Source: Aquisalibacillus elongatus
GTDB taxonomy: Bacteria; Bacillota; Bacilli; Bacillales; Alkalibacillaceae
Length of the DNA: 64,000 nt
NCBI RefSeq assembly: GCF_003843875.1
Contig: NZ_RKRF01000015.1
Coordinates: 1 to 64,000, forward strand
Reading direction: 5' to 3'
Shown here: positions 53,225 to 64,000 of the stretch, piece by piece
Position numbering within the stretch: position 1 is the first letter of the stretch
Layout: each line of letters begins with the position of its first letter
Notes under the pieces: model-generated
What the model was told of the DNA's origin: nothing
Seen by the model: the letters and a program-made list of their open reading frames with translations, nothing else
The model's database searches: none
Program-made: the position numbers and the translations under genes

Positions 53225-53719
53225 ATGAAACCACAAATAGGTATCATTATGGGAAGTACATCAGATTGGGAGACAATGAAGCATGCATGTCATGTACTAG
53301 ATGAGCTAGACATTCCGTATGAAAAAGAAGTAGTCTCTGCACACAGAACCCCGGATAAAATGTTTCATTACGCTGAAAACGCAAAAGAAAGAGGGTTAAA
53401 GGTCATCATTGCGGGAGCTGGTGGGGCTGCCCATCTACCAGGGATGGTAGCATCGAAAACATCACTGCCTGTGATTGGTGTTCCAGTACAATCCAAAGCG
53501 TTAAAAGGTCTAGACTCGTTGTTATCCATCGTTCAAATGCCAGGCGGCGTCCCGGTAGCAACTGTTGCGATTGGGAGTTCAGGTGCTACCAATGCAGGTC
53601 TCTTAGCAGCCAGACAATTAGCGGTATTTGATGAAGATCTTCACCTACGTTTACTCGATAAACAGCATCAAATGGAAGAAAAGGTCCATCAATCAAATGA
53701 GGAGTTACAAACATGGTAA
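53225..53719 (+). CDS. purE: N5-carboxyaminoimidazole ribonucleotide mutase
   Basis: A 164-residue class I PurE that turns N5-CAIR into [24 protein letters not shown] and [13 protein letters not shown] are the active-site loops. ATG 53225 follows GAGGAGGG. First gene of the pur operon, overlapping purK by 7 bases. Confidence 0.97.
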   Translation: MKPQIGIIMGSTSDWETMKHACHVLDELDIPYEKEVVSAHRTPDKMFHYAENAKERGLKVIIAGAGGAAHLPGMVASKTSLPVIGVPVQSKALKGLDSLLSIVQMPGGVPVATVAIGSSGATNAGLLAARQLAVFDEDLHLRLLDKQHQMEEKVHQSNEELQTW

Positions 53720-54840
53720 AACGTATTGATCCAGGTCAAACAATTGGAATTATAGGCGGTGGCCAATTAGGGCGCATGATGGCGATTTCTGCGAAACAGA
53801 TGGGGTATCGAATAGCTGTTTTAGACCCAACGCCAAACTCACCAACAGGGCAAGTGGCTGATGTTGAGATTACTGCAGCTTACAATGATTTAGAAGCAGC
53901 CAAAAAGTTATTACAAGAATCCGACGTCGTCACTTATGAATTTGAAAGCATTGATGTCGGTGTGTGTGAGTATTTAGTTGAGCATGGTTATGTACCACAA
54001 GGAAGTGAGTTAATCCGAATTTCTCAAGACCGTGCTTTTGAGAAAAAGGCGATTGAAGAAAGCGGAGCTAAAGTGGTTACATATGAGCTTGTTGAAAACA
54101 TCGATGAGTTAAAACGCGCAACGCAATCGATAGGGTATCCTTGCGTGTTAAAAACTAGACGCGGCGGCTATGACGGTAAAGGTCAGCAAATATTATACGA
54201 AGAATTAGATTTAGCTCAAGCGATTGAAGTTTTAGAAAAAGGTCCTTGTATTTTAGAACAATTTTTACCGTTTGAAAAAGAACTATCCGTCATCGTTAAT
54301 AGGAACACCCTTGGTGAGGTGAGATCCTTTCCAGTTGCGGAGAATATACATGTTAACCATATATTATTACAATCAATTGTTCCAGCAAGAGTGGTACCTA
54401 CCATTCAAGATAAGGCGAAAAAAGCGGCTGAACAATTGGCAGAGTCGATGGATATGGTAGGGACGCTTGGGGTCGAAATGTTTTTGACGCAAGAAGGAGA
54501 CATTTACATTAATGAAGTAGCACCTAGACCACATAATTCCGGCCATTATACGATTGATGCTTGTGAAACTAATCAATTTGAACAACATATAAGGGCGTTA
54601 ATTGGTACACCATTAGGAAAGCCGAAGCTAAACACATCGGTCGTCATGATGAATGTATTAGGTGAACATTTGCAGGAAGTAGTGTTGCGTATTCCAGATG
54701 TTTCAAATGCTAAACTACACTTATATGGCAAATCAGAAGTGAAACCAAAACGTAAAATGGGTCATGTCAATTTCCTAGGATACCATACAAAAGGCTTATT
54801 ACAACAAACTAGAGATTTAGAGATATGGAGGCAGTCATAA
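53713..54840 (+). CDS. purK: N5-carboxyaminoimidazole ribonucleotide synthase
   Basis: A 375-residue ATP-grasp enzyme making N5-CAIR from AIR, bicarbonate and [15 protein letters not shown] at the N-terminus and [18 protein letters not shown] near the end are diagnostic. It starts inside purE and its TAA overlaps the purB ATG by one base. Confidence 0.97.
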   Translation: MVKRIDPGQTIGIIGGGQLGRMMAISAKQMGYRIAVLDPTPNSPTGQVADVEITAAYNDLEAAKKLLQESDVVTYEFESIDVGVCEYLVEHGYVPQGSELIRISQDRAFEKKAIEESGAKVVTYELVENIDELKRATQSIGYPCVLKTRRGGYDGKGQQILYEELDLAQAIEVLEKGPCILEQFLPFEKELSVIVNRNTLGEVRSFPVAENIHVNHILLQSIVPARVVPTIQDKAKKAAEQLAESMDMVGTLGVEMFLTQEGDIYINEVAPRPHNSGHYTIDACETNQFEQHIRALIGTPLGKPKLNTSVVMMNVLGEHLQEVVLRIPDVSNAKLHLYGKSEVKPKRKMGHVNFLGYHTKGLLQQTRDLEIWRQS

Positions 54841-56135
54841 TGATTGAACGTTATACACGAGAAGAAATGGGTCAAATTTGGACAGAAGAAAATAAATATC
54901 AGGCCTGGTTAGAAGTTGAGATACTAGCTTGTGAAGCGTGGGCTGAGTTAGGGGTGATCCCAAAGGAAGATGCTCAAGCCATTCGTAAAAACGCATCGTT
55001 TGATGTGAATCGAATTAAAGAAATTGAAGCTGAAACGCGTCACGATGTCGTAGCATTCACACGCGCCGTGTCTGAGACGCTTGGTGATGAGAAGAAGTGG
55101 GTGCATTACGGGCTCACGTCAACCGATGTGGTCGATACGGCACTTGGCTATTTAATTAAACAGGCAAATGATCTAATTCGCAAAGACTTATTGCGTTTCA
55201 TTGATGTTTTAAAAGAGAAGGCGAAAGAACATAAATATACGGTCATGATGGGGCGTACGCATGGTGTTCACGCTGAGCCGACCACGTTTGGGCTCAAAAT
55301 GGCCTTATTTTATGAAGAAATGAATCGAAACTTAGAACGTTTTGATGCAGCAGCAGAGACGATTGGGTATGGAAAAATGTCGGGAGCAGTCGGGACGTAT
55401 GCGAATATCGATCCGTTCATCGAGCAATATGTCTGTGAAAACCTTGGCTTAAAACCGGCACCGATCTCAACTCAAACCTTACAACGTGATCGACATGCGC
55501 ATTATGTATCGACATTAGCCTTGATCGCAACGTCAATTGAAAAAATGGCGGTTGAAGTTCGTGGACTGCAAAAGAGTGAAACGCGTGAAGTAGAAGAGTT
55601 TTTCGCTAAAGGCCAAAAAGGTTCTTCCGCTATGCCGCACAAACGAAACCCGATTGGATCAGAAAATATGGCTGGGATGGCGCGTGTCGTACGAGGTTAC
55701 ATGACGACGGCATACGAAAATGTTCCGCTATGGCACGAACGTGATATTTCGCATTCTTCAGCTGAACGCGTCATTTTACCAGATGCGACCATTGCGGTAA
55801 ATTATATGCTCAATCGTTTTTCAACGATTATCGAGAAACTGACGGTTTATGAAGACAATATGAAACGCAATATGGACCGGACATTCGGCTTGATTTTCTC
55901 GCAACGCGTTTTATTGTCTTTAATTGATAAAGGACTATCGCGTGAGAAAGCATACGATCTCGTGCAGCCACTAGCGATGCAAGCATGGGAGGAACAAACG
56001 TCGTTCCCTGAATTAGTCAGACAACACCCAGAGATTCAAGAACAGCTATCAGAAAGCGAATTAGATGATTGTTTTGACCCTACTTATCATTTGAAAAATG
56101 TCGACGCTATTTTTGAGAAGGTCGGTTTAAATTAA
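54840..56135 (+). CDS. purB: adenylosuccinate lyase
   Basis: A 431-residue lyase acting twice in the pathway (SAICAR and adenylosuccinate). [22 protein letters not shown] and the flexible signature loop [16 protein letters not shown] are present. ATG 54840 gives the family start [10 protein letters not shown] and overlaps the purK stop; the in-frame ATG at 54825 is not favoured. Confidence 0.97.
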   Translation: MIERYTREEMGQIWTEENKYQAWLEVEILACEAWAELGVIPKEDAQAIRKNASFDVNRIKEIEAETRHDVVAFTRAVSETLGDEKKWVHYGLTSTDVVDTALGYLIKQANDLIRKDLLRFIDVLKEKAKEHKYTVMMGRTHGVHAEPTTFGLKMALFYEEMNRNLERFDAAAETIGYGKMSGAVGTYANIDPFIEQYVCENLGLKPAPISTQTLQRDRHAHYVSTLALIATSIEKMAVEVRGLQKSETREVEEFFAKGQKGSSAMPHKRNPIGSENMAGMARVVRGYMTTAYENVPLWHERDISHSSAERVILPDATIAVNYMLNRFSTIIEKLTVYEDNMKRNMDRTFGLIFSQRVLLSLIDKGLSREKAYDLVQPLAMQAWEEQTSFPELVRQHPEIQEQLSESELDDCFDPTYHLKNVDAIFEKVGLN

Positions 56136-56149
56136 GGAGGCTTCTGAAG

Positions 56150-56872
56150 TTGCAAAAAGGTCCATTACGTTACGAAGGAAAAGCGAAACGTTTGTATGAA
56201 TCAAACACCCCAGATGAGTTGATTGTCGAGTATAAAGATGATTTAACCGCCTTTAACGGAGAGAAAAAATCAGATCAACACGGCAAAGGGACTTTAAATA
56301 ATCAAATTACTTCTTTATTATTTGAACGCTTGAATGAAGCGGGCGTTTGCAACCATTGGGTAAAGCAACTTGGTGAGACAGAGCAACTCGTAAAACATAC
56401 TGACATTATACCGATTGAAGTTGTCGTTCGTAATGTGGCAGCTGGAAGCTTATCTAAGCGGTTAGGGTTTGAGGAAGGCAAGGCATTAATGTTTCCAATC
56501 GTTGAGTTTTACTACAAAGATGATGACCTTGGCGACCCGCTGATTAATGAAGATCATATTAAACTGTTAAATCTAGTGACAGAAGAAGAGATACAACAGT
56601 TGAAAGATCTAGCGCTTAAAGTGAATGATATTTTGTTAGAAGAGTTCGGTCGTTGTGACATAAAAATAATAGATTTCAAGCTAGAGTTCGGTGAAGATAG
56701 CAACGGCAATTTGTTGTTAGCAGATGAGATTTCGCCAGATACTTGCCGGCTGTGGGATCGACACACTAATGAAAAGCTAGATAAAGATGTTTTTAGGCAG
56801 GATTTAGGTCAGGTGGATGAGGCGTATCGCACGATATTAAATCGCTTAAAGGGAGTTGGGGCTCATGATTAA
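56150..56872 (+). CDS. purC: SAICAR synthetase
   Basis: A 240-residue enzyme joining CAIR and aspartate with ATP. RYEGKAKRLYE, IPIEVVVRNVAAGSLSKR and the LADEISPDTCRLWD active-site region are intact. TTG 56150 follows AAGGAGG. It overlaps purS by 8 bases. Confidence 0.96.
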   Translation: MQKGPLRYEGKAKRLYESNTPDELIVEYKDDLTAFNGEKKSDQHGKGTLNNQITSLLFERLNEAGVCNHWVKQLGETEQLVKHTDIIPIEVVVRNVAAGSLSKRLGFEEGKALMFPIVEFYYKDDDLGDPLINEDHIKLLNLVTEEEIQQLKDLALKVNDILLEEFGRCDIKIIDFKLEFGEDSNGNLLLADEISPDTCRLWDRHTNEKLDKDVFRQDLGQVDEAYRTILNRLKGVGAHD

Positions 56873-57116
56873 GGTCAAAGTGTACGTCACGTTAAAAGAA
56901 GGGGTGCTAGACCCACAAGGAAAGGCAATTGAGCAGGCATTACAAGCGAAAAATTTTCAAGGTGTGCGTGACATGAGGGTCGGTAAGTACATGGAATTCT
57001 ATTTGAATGAAGATGAGGCAACGGATCACCAAATCCAAGAGATGTGCGAACAATTGCTAGCGAATCCGGTCATTGAGGACTATCGCTACGAAACAGAGGA
57101 GGTCATCTCGGTATGA
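56865..57116 (+). CDS. purS: FGAM synthase subunit PurS
   Basis: An 83-residue subunit bridging PurL and PurQ in the Bacillus-type three-part FGAM synthase. [21 protein letters not shown] is the family signature. ATG 56865 follows GGGAG; the upstream in-frame start at 56856 falls in that site. It overlaps purQ by 4 bases. Confidence 0.95.
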   Translation: MIKVKVYVTLKEGVLDPQGKAIEQALQAKNFQGVRDMRVGKYMEFYLNEDEATDHQIQEMCEQLLANPVIEDYRYETEEVISV

Positions 57117-57796
57117 AGTTTGCCGTCGTCGTATTTCCGGGTTCGAATTGCGATTCAGACATGTTTTATGCCATCCAAGGTGTTTTAGGTGAGGAAGTAG
57201 AGTATGTTTCCCATCATTCTAGTGATCTATCACAATTTGATGCGGTGCTGTTACCAGGCGGTTTTTCCTATGGCGATTATTTACGGTCCGGAGCCATTGC
57301 TAGTGTAAGTCCAATAGTTAATGCAATTAAAGATTTTGCTTCAGAAGGCAAGCCAGTTTTAGGCGTGTGCAATGGGTTTCAAATTTTACTTGAAGCGGGT
57401 TTGCTAAATGGTGCGATGAAACGGAATCATGAGTTGAAATTCGTGTGCGATACCACACCGCTCATCGTTGAACAAAGTGAAACGATCTTCACGAGTGAAT
57501 ATGAACAGTTTGAGCGTATTGAATTGCCGATTGCTCACGCTGAAGGAAACTATGATTGTGATGATGAGACATTAAAGGATCTCGAAGCGCATGATCAAAT
57601 TGTGTTCCGCTATGCTGATAATCCTAACGGCTCTAAAGCAGATATTGCAGGAATCGTGAATAAGGAGGGCAATGTGTTAGGCATGATGCCACACCCAGAG
57701 AGAGCCGTAGAGGAGATTCTCGGAACAGACGATGGATTAAAGCTATTTCGATCAATCTTAGTGAATTGGAGGGAGACACATGCCATTACTTCTTGA
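57113..57796 (+). CDS. purQ: FGAM synthase subunit PurQ (glutaminase)
   Basis: A 227-residue class I glutamine amidotransferase feeding ammonia to Pur[23 protein letters not shown], the nucleophile motif GVCNGFQ and a C-terminal MPHPER complete the triad. ATG 57113 overlaps the purS stop, and the 3' end overlaps purL by 17 bases. Confidence 0.97.
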   Translation: MKFAVVVFPGSNCDSDMFYAIQGVLGEEVEYVSHHSSDLSQFDAVLLPGGFSYGDYLRSGAIASVSPIVNAIKDFASEGKPVLGVCNGFQILLEAGLLNGAMKRNHELKFVCDTTPLIVEQSETIFTSEYEQFERIELPIAHAEGNYDCDDETLKDLEAHDQIVFRYADNPNGSKADIAGIVNKEGNVLGMMPHPERAVEEILGTDDGLKLFRSILVNWRETHAITS

Positions 57797-59987
57797 GCCA
57801 AGTCCAAGTGAGATTAAGGAACAGAAGCTTTATGTTGACATGGGGCTAACGGATGCAGAGTTCGAACGAATCGAGCAATTAATTGAGAGAACACCAAATT
57901 ATACTGAAACAGGAATTTTTTCTGTGATGTGGAGTGAGCATTGTAGTTATAAAAAATCTAAGCCACTCCTAAGTAAGTTCCCGACTCAGGGCGCACGTGT
58001 ACTACAAGGTCCTGGTGAAGGTGCCGGAATCATTGATATCGGTGATGAATTAGCGGTTGCGTTTAAAATTGAAAGTCATAATCACCCATCGGCCATAGAG
58101 CCTTATCAAGGGGCGGCAACAGGTGTTGGTGGGATTATCCGTGATGTGTTTTCAATGGGAGCTCGTCCAGTGGCGCTATTAAATTCCCTTCGCTTCGGTG
58201 AATTGGACCATCCGCGAACGAAGTACTTGTTTGAAGAAGTAGTGGCAGGAATAGCGGGATACGGTAATTGTGTTGGCATCCCAACGGTCGGTGGTGAGAT
58301 TCAGTTTGATGATTGTTACAAGGGAAATCCTTTAGTTAACGCCATGTGTGTCGGCTTAATGAAGCATGAAGATATACAAGTCGGTCAGGCAAAAGGAATT
58401 GGCAACACAGTGATGTACATAGGGTCAGCAACAGGTCGAGACGGCATTCATGGTGCAACGTTTGCATCTGAAGAATTAACAGATGAATCAGCAGAAGACC
58501 GCCCAGCCGTTCAAGTCGGTGATCCGTTTATGGAGAAATTGTTAATCGAAGCAACGCTAGACATTATCAAAAGTGACGCTCTTATTGGTATACAAGACAT
58601 GGGAGCAGCAGGGTTAACGTCATCAGCTAGTGAGATGGCCAGTAAGGCTGGAACCGGTATAGAGCTTAATTTAGATTTAGCCCCGCAGCGTGAAACGGGC
58701 ATGACTCCTTATGAAATGATGTTATCTGAATCGCAAGAGCGTATGTTAGTCGTCGTTCAACAAGGTCGTGAAGATGAGATCAAAGAGGTGGTGTCTCAGT
58801 ACGATTTGAATGCGGTTGAAGTTGGCCAGGTAACAGACGATCATCGTTTCCGTTTAATCCATCAAGGTGACGTTGTAACGGATGTCCCAGTTGATGCACT
58901 AGCAGAAGATGCACCCGTTTATGATTTACCGTCTGAAAAACCGTCATTTAATACAAACACTCAACCACTTCGTATTGAGGATCCTGAAGATGTTTTGATT
59001 AAACTTTTGCAACAGCCAACGATTGCGAGTAAGGAATGGGTATACCGACAATATGATTATCAAGTTCAGACGAATACGGTGGTTCAGCCAGGTTCCGATG
59101 CCGCGATTATAAGAGTGAAAGGGACAGACAAAGCGATTGCGATGACGACCGATTGTAACTCAAGATATTTACACCTGGACCCTTACCAAGGTGGCCAAAT
59201 AGCGGTAGCAGAAGCCGCACGTAATATTGTCTGCTCCGGAGCTGATCCAGTTGCCATTACAGATTGCTTAAATTTTGGAAATCCAGATAATCCTGAGGTA
59301 TTTTGGATGATGGAACAGGCAACAGACGGTATGGCGAACGCTTGTGAGACGTTACAAACGCCTGTCATTAGTGGTAATGTCTCACTTTATAACGAAACGA
59401 ATGGTCAAAGTGTATTCCCGACACCGGTCATTGGTATGGTTGGGTTGATCCATCAGCTAGATCACATTACAACTCTTCATGTAAAAGAACCAGGCGATCT
59501 CGTATATGTGATCGGCGAGACAACGCATGAAGTTGGTGGTAGTGAAGTGCAAAAACTATTACAAGGATCATACGAAGGAGAAGCTCCTGAACTAGATATT
59601 ATGCAGGAAAAAACAAGACAGCAAAACTTGCTTAAAGCTATTCAAAATGGATTAGTCGCATCCGCTCATGATGTCTCAGAAGGCGGGTTGGCTGTTGCTC
59701 TTGCTGAAAAAGTTATGACAACCAATTTTGGCATGAACGTTGGATTACGAGGTAAGAACTTTGTGGAGCTATTTAGCGAAACTCAATCGCGTTTTATTGT
59801 AACTGTTAAACCTGAAGACGTGAGTGAGTTTGAAGCTAACGTAGACGCAACGCGAGTCGGTGTCGTTACGAATAATGGAAGGTTCAACATTCAGTTTAAC
59901 GGCGAGACGATTATTCAGCAAAAGGTAGATCAGTTAATCGATAGGTGGAAAGGAGCTATTCCATGTTTGGTGAAATCAAAGGCTTAA
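57780..59987 (+). CDS. purL: FGAM synthase subunit PurL
   Basis: A 735-residue small-type PurL that uses PurQ and Pur[33 protein letters not shown] and [16 protein letters not shown] are family motifs. ATG 57780 follows GGAGGGAG. It overlaps purF by 25 bases. Confidence 0.97.
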   Translation: MPLLLEPSPSEIKEQKLYVDMGLTDAEFERIEQLIERTPNYTETGIFSVMWSEHCSYKKSKPLLSKFPTQGARVLQGPGEGAGIIDIGDELAVAFKIESHNHPSAIEPYQGAATGVGGIIRDVFSMGARPVALLNSLRFGELDHPRTKYLFEEVVAGIAGYGNCVGIPTVGGEIQFDDCYKGNPLVNAMCVGLMKHEDIQVGQAKGIGNTVMYIGSATGRDGIHGATFASEELTDESAEDRPAVQVGDPFMEKLLIEATLDIIKSDALIGIQDMGAAGLTSSASEMASKAGTGIELNLDLAPQRETGMTPYEMMLSESQERMLVVVQQGREDEIKEVVSQYDLNAVEVGQVTDDHRFRLIHQGDVVTDVPVDALAEDAPVYDLPSEKPSFNTNTQPLRIEDPEDVLIKLLQQPTIASKEWVYRQYDYQVQTNTVVQPGSDAAIIRVKGTDKAIAMTTDCNSRYLHLDPYQGGQIAVAEAARNIVCSGADPVAITDCLNFGNPDNPEVFWMMEQATDGMANACETLQTPVISGNVSLYNETNGQSVFPTPVIGMVGLIHQLDHITTLHVKEPGDLVYVIGETTHEVGGSEVQKLLQGSYEGEAPELDIMQEKTRQQNLLKAIQNGLVASAHDVSEGGLAVALAEKVMTTNFGMNVGLRGKNFVELFSETQSRFIVTVKPEDVSEFEANVDATRVGVVTNNGRFNIQFNGETIIQQKVDQLIDRWKGAIPCLVKSKA

Positions 59988-61396
59988 ATGAAGAGTGCGG
60001 GATCTTTGGCGTATTCGGTCACACGCAGGCGGGCCACATGACTTATTACGGACTACATGCTCTGCAACACAGAGGTCAAGAAGGGGCTGGTGTTGTCGTA
60101 TCTGATGGAGAAGAACTGAAACAGTCAAAAGGTGAAGGCTTAGTCACAGACGTGTTAGATGAAGAACAACTCAGCCGTTTAGTAGGGCACTCAGCTATTG
60201 GTCATGTTCGTTATTCGACGGCTGGAGGCAAGACGTATGAAAATATTCAGCCGTTATATTTTAGGTCAAGTACGGGTTCCTTAGCTCTGGCTCATAACGG
60301 TAATTTAGTGAACGCATCCAAGCTTCGTCAGGAATTAGAAGAGACCGGAAGCATTTTTCAAACCACATCAGATACTGAAGTGATTGCGCATTTAATTAAG
60401 CGACAAGGAAAAAAGCCTATTATTGACCGAGTCAAACATGCGTTAAATGAGTTAGAAGGTGCTTTTGCGATGGTCATGTTAGATGAACACCAGTTAATCG
60501 CCGCGCTAGACCCAAGAGGTATGCGGCCACTCTCGCTTGGAAAAGTCGGAGATGCTTATGCTCTTGCTTCTGAAACGTGTGCATTTGACGTTGTAGGAGC
60601 TGAATATTTAAGAGAAGTTAAACCTGGAGAGTTATTAGTCATAAACGAAGAAGGCGTTCATGTTGATCGATTTCAACAGCCTAAAGACCGGTCGATTTGT
60701 ACGATGGAATATGTCTACTTCGCACGACCGGATAGCAATGTAGATGGGGATAACATTCACAGTGTTCGTAAACGTTTAGGTAAAACGTTAGCTAGTGTTG
60801 CACCCGTTGAAGCGGATGTTGTTACGGGTGTGCCTGATTCTAGTATTTCAGCTGCAATTGGTTATGCCGAGGCCTCAAATATTCCGTATGAGCTTGGGTT
60901 AATTAAAAATCGATACGTTGGAAGAACGTTTATTCAGCCATCTCAGGAGCTACGGGAGCGTGGCGTTCAGATGAAGCTATCAGCTGTGAGAAAGATTGTA
61001 GAAGGAAAGCGCGTTGTTATGGTGGATGATTCTATTGTAAGAGGCACAACGTCGAAACGAATTGTTCGTATGTTAAAAGAAGCGGGCGCAAAGGAAGTTC
61101 ACGTTCGCATCAGTTCACCCCCGATTACGCACCCTTGTTTTTACGGAATCGATACGTCAACGAGTGGTGAGTTAATTGCAGCCAATCACACCGTTGAAGA
61201 AATAGGAGAGAAAATAGGAGCTGATTCTATCTCATTTCTACCGATTGATTCTATGATCGAGGCGGTCGACAGACAAGATCAAAGCCCGAATTGTGGCCAC
61301 TGTTTAGCATGTTTTACAGGGAATTATCCAACAGATTTGTATGATCAATCGATTCCACCTCATCAAAAAGAGCAGATGATAGGAGCGAGGTCTTAA
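59963..61396 (+). CDS. purF: glutamine PRPP amidotransferase
   Basis: A 477-residue enzyme for the first committed step. The N-terminal propeptide is 11 residues; after cleavage C12 in [10 protein letters not shown] becomes the catalytic nucleophile. [12 protein letters not shown] is the PRPP-binding loop and C-terminal cysteines (NCGHCLACF) match the Fe-S type of B. subtilis. ATG 59963 follows AAAGGAG. Confidence 0.97.
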   Translation: MFGEIKGLNEECGIFGVFGHTQAGHMTYYGLHALQHRGQEGAGVVVSDGEELKQSKGEGLVTDVLDEEQLSRLVGHSAIGHVRYSTAGGKTYENIQPLYFRSSTGSLALAHNGNLVNASKLRQELEETGSIFQTTSDTEVIAHLIKRQGKKPIIDRVKHALNELEGAFAMVMLDEHQLIAALDPRGMRPLSLGKVGDAYALASETCAFDVVGAEYLREVKPGELLVINEEGVHVDRFQQPKDRSICTMEYVYFARPDSNVDGDNIHSVRKRLGKTLASVAPVEADVVTGVPDSSISAAIGYAEASNIPYELGLIKNRYVGRTFIQPSQELRERGVQMKLSAVRKIVEGKRVVMVDDSIVRGTTSKRIVRMLKEAGAKEVHVRISSPPITHPCFYGIDTSTSGELIAANHTVEEIGEKIGADSISFLPIDSMIEAVDRQDQSPNCGHCLACFTGNYPTDLYDQSIPPHQKEQMIGARS

Positions 61397-62415
61397 TGTC
61401 AAAAGCTTATCAAGAGTCAGGTGTCAATTTAGAAGCGGGTTATGAAGCAGTTGAACGTATGTCATCTCATGTTAAGCGAACTCACCGAACGGGCGTTATG
61501 GGGTCCTTCGGCAGTTTCGGTGGTATGTTTGATTTGTCCCATCTTAACTTAAAAGAACCTGTCTTAATTTCTGGCACTGATGGCGTTGGAACTAAACTAA
61601 AATTGGCTTTTGAATTAGACCGTCATGACACTATTGGAATGGATGCCGTTGCTATGTGTGTCAATGATATCGTCGTTCAAGGCGCTGAGCCACTTTATTT
61701 TCTGGACTATATTGGAATAGGGGTTTCTCGTCCTGATGTCATTGAATCCATTGTTAAAGGAATTGCCGATGGGTGTGAAGAAGCAGGGTGTGGGCTAATT
61801 GGTGGTGAAACAGCTGAGATGCCAGGGTTGTATGATGAAGATGAGTATGATGTCGCTGGTTTTGCCGTAGGCGCGTGTGAAAAAAGTGAGCTCATCACAA
61901 ATGACCAAATCAAATCCGGTGACAAGCTAATCGGACTTCCATCATCAGGTGTCCATAGCAATGGTTTTTCGCTCGTTCGAAAAATCATTTACGATCAACA
62001 GCTCGACCTTAACAAAGTTTATTCGCCTTTTAATCAAACGTTAGGTGAAGAACTGTTAACGCCAACGATGATTTATGTTAAAGACATAATCGCATTAAAA
62101 GGATTAATTAAGGGTGCGGCTCATATTACAGGGGGCGGTTTTTATGAAAATATTCCACGCATGTTACCAGATGGAGTAGGCGCGACCATACATACGAATG
62201 TATATCCCACACCAAAAATCTTCCCTTTTTTACAAGAACATGGCCAATTAGAGAAGGACGATTTATACCGAGTTTTTAACATGGGGATTGGTATGGTCTT
62301 AGCGGTTGATTCTCAAGATGTGGATCAGATCATGACATTACTTGATGAAGCTTACGTCATTGGAGAAGTCACTAATCAAGATGGGATTCAGTTAGTAGAG
62401 GGGGAACGAATATGA
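61396..62415 (+). CDS. purM: AIR synthetase
   Basis: A 339-residue enzyme closing the imidazole ring. [37 protein letters not shown] (split over the family core) and [13 protein letters not shown] are diagnostic. The ATG overlaps the purF stop, and the stop overlaps purN by 4 bases. Confidence 0.97.
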   Translation: MSKAYQESGVNLEAGYEAVERMSSHVKRTHRTGVMGSFGSFGGMFDLSHLNLKEPVLISGTDGVGTKLKLAFELDRHDTIGMDAVAMCVNDIVVQGAEPLYFLDYIGIGVSRPDVIESIVKGIADGCEEAGCGLIGGETAEMPGLYDEDEYDVAGFAVGACEKSELITNDQIKSGDKLIGLPSSGVHSNGFSLVRKIIYDQQLDLNKVYSPFNQTLGEELLTPTMIYVKDIIALKGLIKGAAHITGGGFYENIPRMLPDGVGATIHTNVYPTPKIFPFLQEHGQLEKDDLYRVFNMGIGMVLAVDSQDVDQIMTLLDEAYVIGEVTNQDGIQLVEGERI

Positions 62416-63014
62416 AACGAATTGCCATATTTGCCTCAGGGAGTGGTTCTAACTTTGAAGCCATCGCAAAAGCTTCTGTGTGGAGTGATGCTTATGAAGT
62501 CGTGTTGCTTTTCTCTGATCGACCTGAAGCTTATGCTTTAAATAGAGCTGAACAGCTAGGAATAGAAGCTCAAGTTTACGAACCTTCTCATTATCCAGAT
62601 AAACGGTCGTATGAAGCCGATATTCTAGCCTTGCTTATCCGACATCGAGTGGACCTCGTCGTATTAGCCGGATATATGCGATTAGTAGGTGAAACGCTAC
62701 TACAGCCTTATCAGAACCGAATTATCAATATTCATCCATCGCTATTACCGTTATTTCCAGGTCTACATGCGATCGAGAACGCAATAGACGTAGGTGCGAG
62801 TCAAACCGGCGTGACGATTCATTACGTAGATGAAGGAATGGATACAGGTCCGATTATTTCACAAGAGTCTATTCCGATCGAGCCGGCAGATACATATGAC
62901 ACGTTGAAAGAAAAAATACAAAAAATCGAACACCGATTATACCCAGAAACGATTGAACAAATGGTAAGAAAGGATGAGTTATTTGTCAAAACGAGCCTTA
63001 CTGAGCGTATCTGA
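62412..63014 (+). CDS. purN: GAR transformylase
   Basis: A 200-residue formyltetrahydrofolate-dependent enzyme. [12 protein letters not shown] binds phosphate; [13 protein letters not shown] holds the catalytic Asn and His; the Asp lies in the [10 protein letters not shown] segment. It overlaps purM before and purH after. Confidence 0.97.
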   Translation: MKRIAIFASGSGSNFEAIAKASVWSDAYEVVLLFSDRPEAYALNRAEQLGIEAQVYEPSHYPDKRSYEADILALLIRHRVDLVVLAGYMRLVGETLLQPYQNRIINIHPSLLPLFPGLHAIENAIDVGASQTGVTIHYVDEGMDTGPIISQESIPIEPADTYDTLKEKIQKIEHRLYPETIEQMVRKDELFVKTSLTERI

Positions 63015-64000
63015 TAAAACAGGATTATTAGAACTTGCTAAAGCTTTTGTCGACCACGGGATTGAATTAATTTCAACTGGTGGGACGAAGAAAGTGCTAG
63101 AAGAAGCGGGTGTTCCTGTCACAAGCATTTCTGAAGTGACAAACTTTCCTGAAATTTTAGATGGTCGAGTAAAAACCTTACATCCGAATGTACACGGTGG
63201 ATTGTTAGCTAAGAGGAACAATGAACAACATCAAGCAGAACTAAATGAGTTAGATATTCAACCGATTGATTATGTCGTCGTGAACCTTTACCCATTTAAG
63301 GAAACGATTGCAAAAGAAGACGTGTTATTCGATGAAGCGATTGAAAACATCGATATCGGTGGGCCGACGATGTTAAGATCTGCTGCTAAAAACCATCAGG
63401 ATGTCACGGTAATAGTCGACCCTAATGATTATTCTAAAGTAATTGAAGCTTTAGAAGAAGGCGTGCCATCATTAGAGTTGAAGCGGGACTTAGCGGCTAA
63501 AGTGTTCAGGCATACCGCACACTATGATGCCTTAGTGGCTGAGTATTTAACGGAACAGACAGATGAAGCTTATCCTGAGACTAAAACCGTCACGTATGAA
63601 TTAAAGCAAACGTTACGCTACGGAGAAAACCCTCATCAAGAAGCTGCGTTTTATAAAAAACCATTTGCATCTGCTTCGTCTATTACTGAGGCGCGTCAAT
63701 TACATGGAAAAGAATTATCTTATAACAATATTCAAGATGCTGATGCAGCGTTAACGATTGTCAAAGACTTCAAACAGCCAGCGGCGGTCGCTGTCAAACA
63801 TATGAACCCATGCGGTGTTGGCGTAGGTCAGAATATTCTAGAAGCATACGAGCGCGCTTATGAGGGAGACCCAGTGTCCATCTTTGGCGGCATTGTAGCG
63901 GTGAATCGTCCTGTGGATCAAACACTCGCTGAGGCGTTAAGTTCAATTTTCTTAGAAATTATCATAGCACCAAGCTATACAGAAGATGCCCTTAATCAAT
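62983..64000 (+). CDS. purH: AICAR transformylase/IMP cyclohydrolase, 5' part
   Basis: About 339 codons remain, starting [14 protein letters not shown], with [12 protein letters not shown] and [16 protein letters not shown] of the IMP cyclohydrolase domain and [11 protein letters not shown] at the start of the transformylase domain. TTG 62983 inside purN has AAAGGA 9 bases upstream and gives the family N-terminus; ATG 62974 abuts that site. The frame stays open to the window edge, so the 3' end and any purD are outside. Confidence 0.95.
   Translation, partial: MSKRALLSVSDKTGLLELAKAFVDHGIELISTGGTKKVLEEAGVPVTSISEVTNFPEILDGRVKTLHPNVHGGLLAKRNNEQHQAELNELDIQPIDYVVVNLYPFKETIAKEDVLFDEAIENIDIGGPTMLRSAAKNHQDVTVIVDPNDYSKVIEALEEGVPSLELKRDLAAKVFRHTAHYDALVAEYLTEQTDEAYPETKTVTYELKQTLRYGENPHQEAAFYKKPFASASSITEARQLHGKELSYNNIQDADAALTIVKDFKQPAAVAVKHMNPCGVGVGQNILEAYERAYEGDPVSIFGGIVAVNRPVDQTLAEALSSIFLEIIIAPSYTEDALNQ

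Overview
This window is a housekeeping segment of a low-to-moderate GC Gram-positive chromosome of the family Bacillaceae. The gene order follows the Bacillus subtilis rrn - ctsR - clpC - gltX - sigH - rpoBC - str - S10 - spc - alpha - ecf - truA region, and continues directly into a complete-looking pur operon. The window holds sigma-H, a T-box, an L10 leader, CtsR operators and PurR boxes, all of the Bacillus type. The genus cannot be fixed from sequence alone; a halotolerant, spore-forming relative of Bacillus is a reasonable guess.

Layout. 1-135: 3' end of a 5S rRNA and its terminator. 334-1026: an MgtC/SapB membrane protein. 1155-5830: the CtsR-controlled ctsR-mcsA-mcsB-clpC stress operon. 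5874-16521: radA, yacL, a fused ispD-ispF reading frame, gltX, a cysteine T-box with cysE-cysS, mrnC, rlmB, rae1, sigH, rpmG and secE. 16726-20128: nusG, rplK, rplA, rplJ and rplL with L1- and L10-type leaders. 20242-28445: a methyltransferase gene, rpoB and rpoC. 28556-33255: ybxF, rpsL, rpsG, fusA and tuf. 33376-34092: one gene on the opposite strand, a CofE-like (F420 gamma-glutamyl ligase-like) protein. 34471-49478: S10, spc and alpha operons, including secY, adk, map, infA and rpoA. 49758-52942: ECF transporter energizing module and truA. 52942-64000: PurR boxes, guanine riboswitch and purEKBCSQLFMNH, with purH cut by the window end.

How it works together. Almost everything serves protein quality control, tRNA charging, transcription, translation, export and purine supply. 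Autoregulatory RNA is prominent: two L1-type hairpins, an L10 leader, a Cys T-box, a purine riboswitch and a possible attenuator before rpoB.

Departures from the usual Bacillus plan are the interesting part: disA is absent between radA and yacL; ispD and ispF are one open frame with a relict internal ribosome site; RpoB carries Tyr at the position of E. coli Asp516, a known rifampicin-resistance change; a GC-rich repeat-like block sits between rplK and rplA; a perfect 14-bp inverted repeat brackets the ybxF promoter; a CofE-like orphan sits between tuf and rpsJ; four 21-bp repeats precede ecfA1; and rplM-rpsI are missing after truA. I found no prophage, transposon, CRISPR array or defence island.
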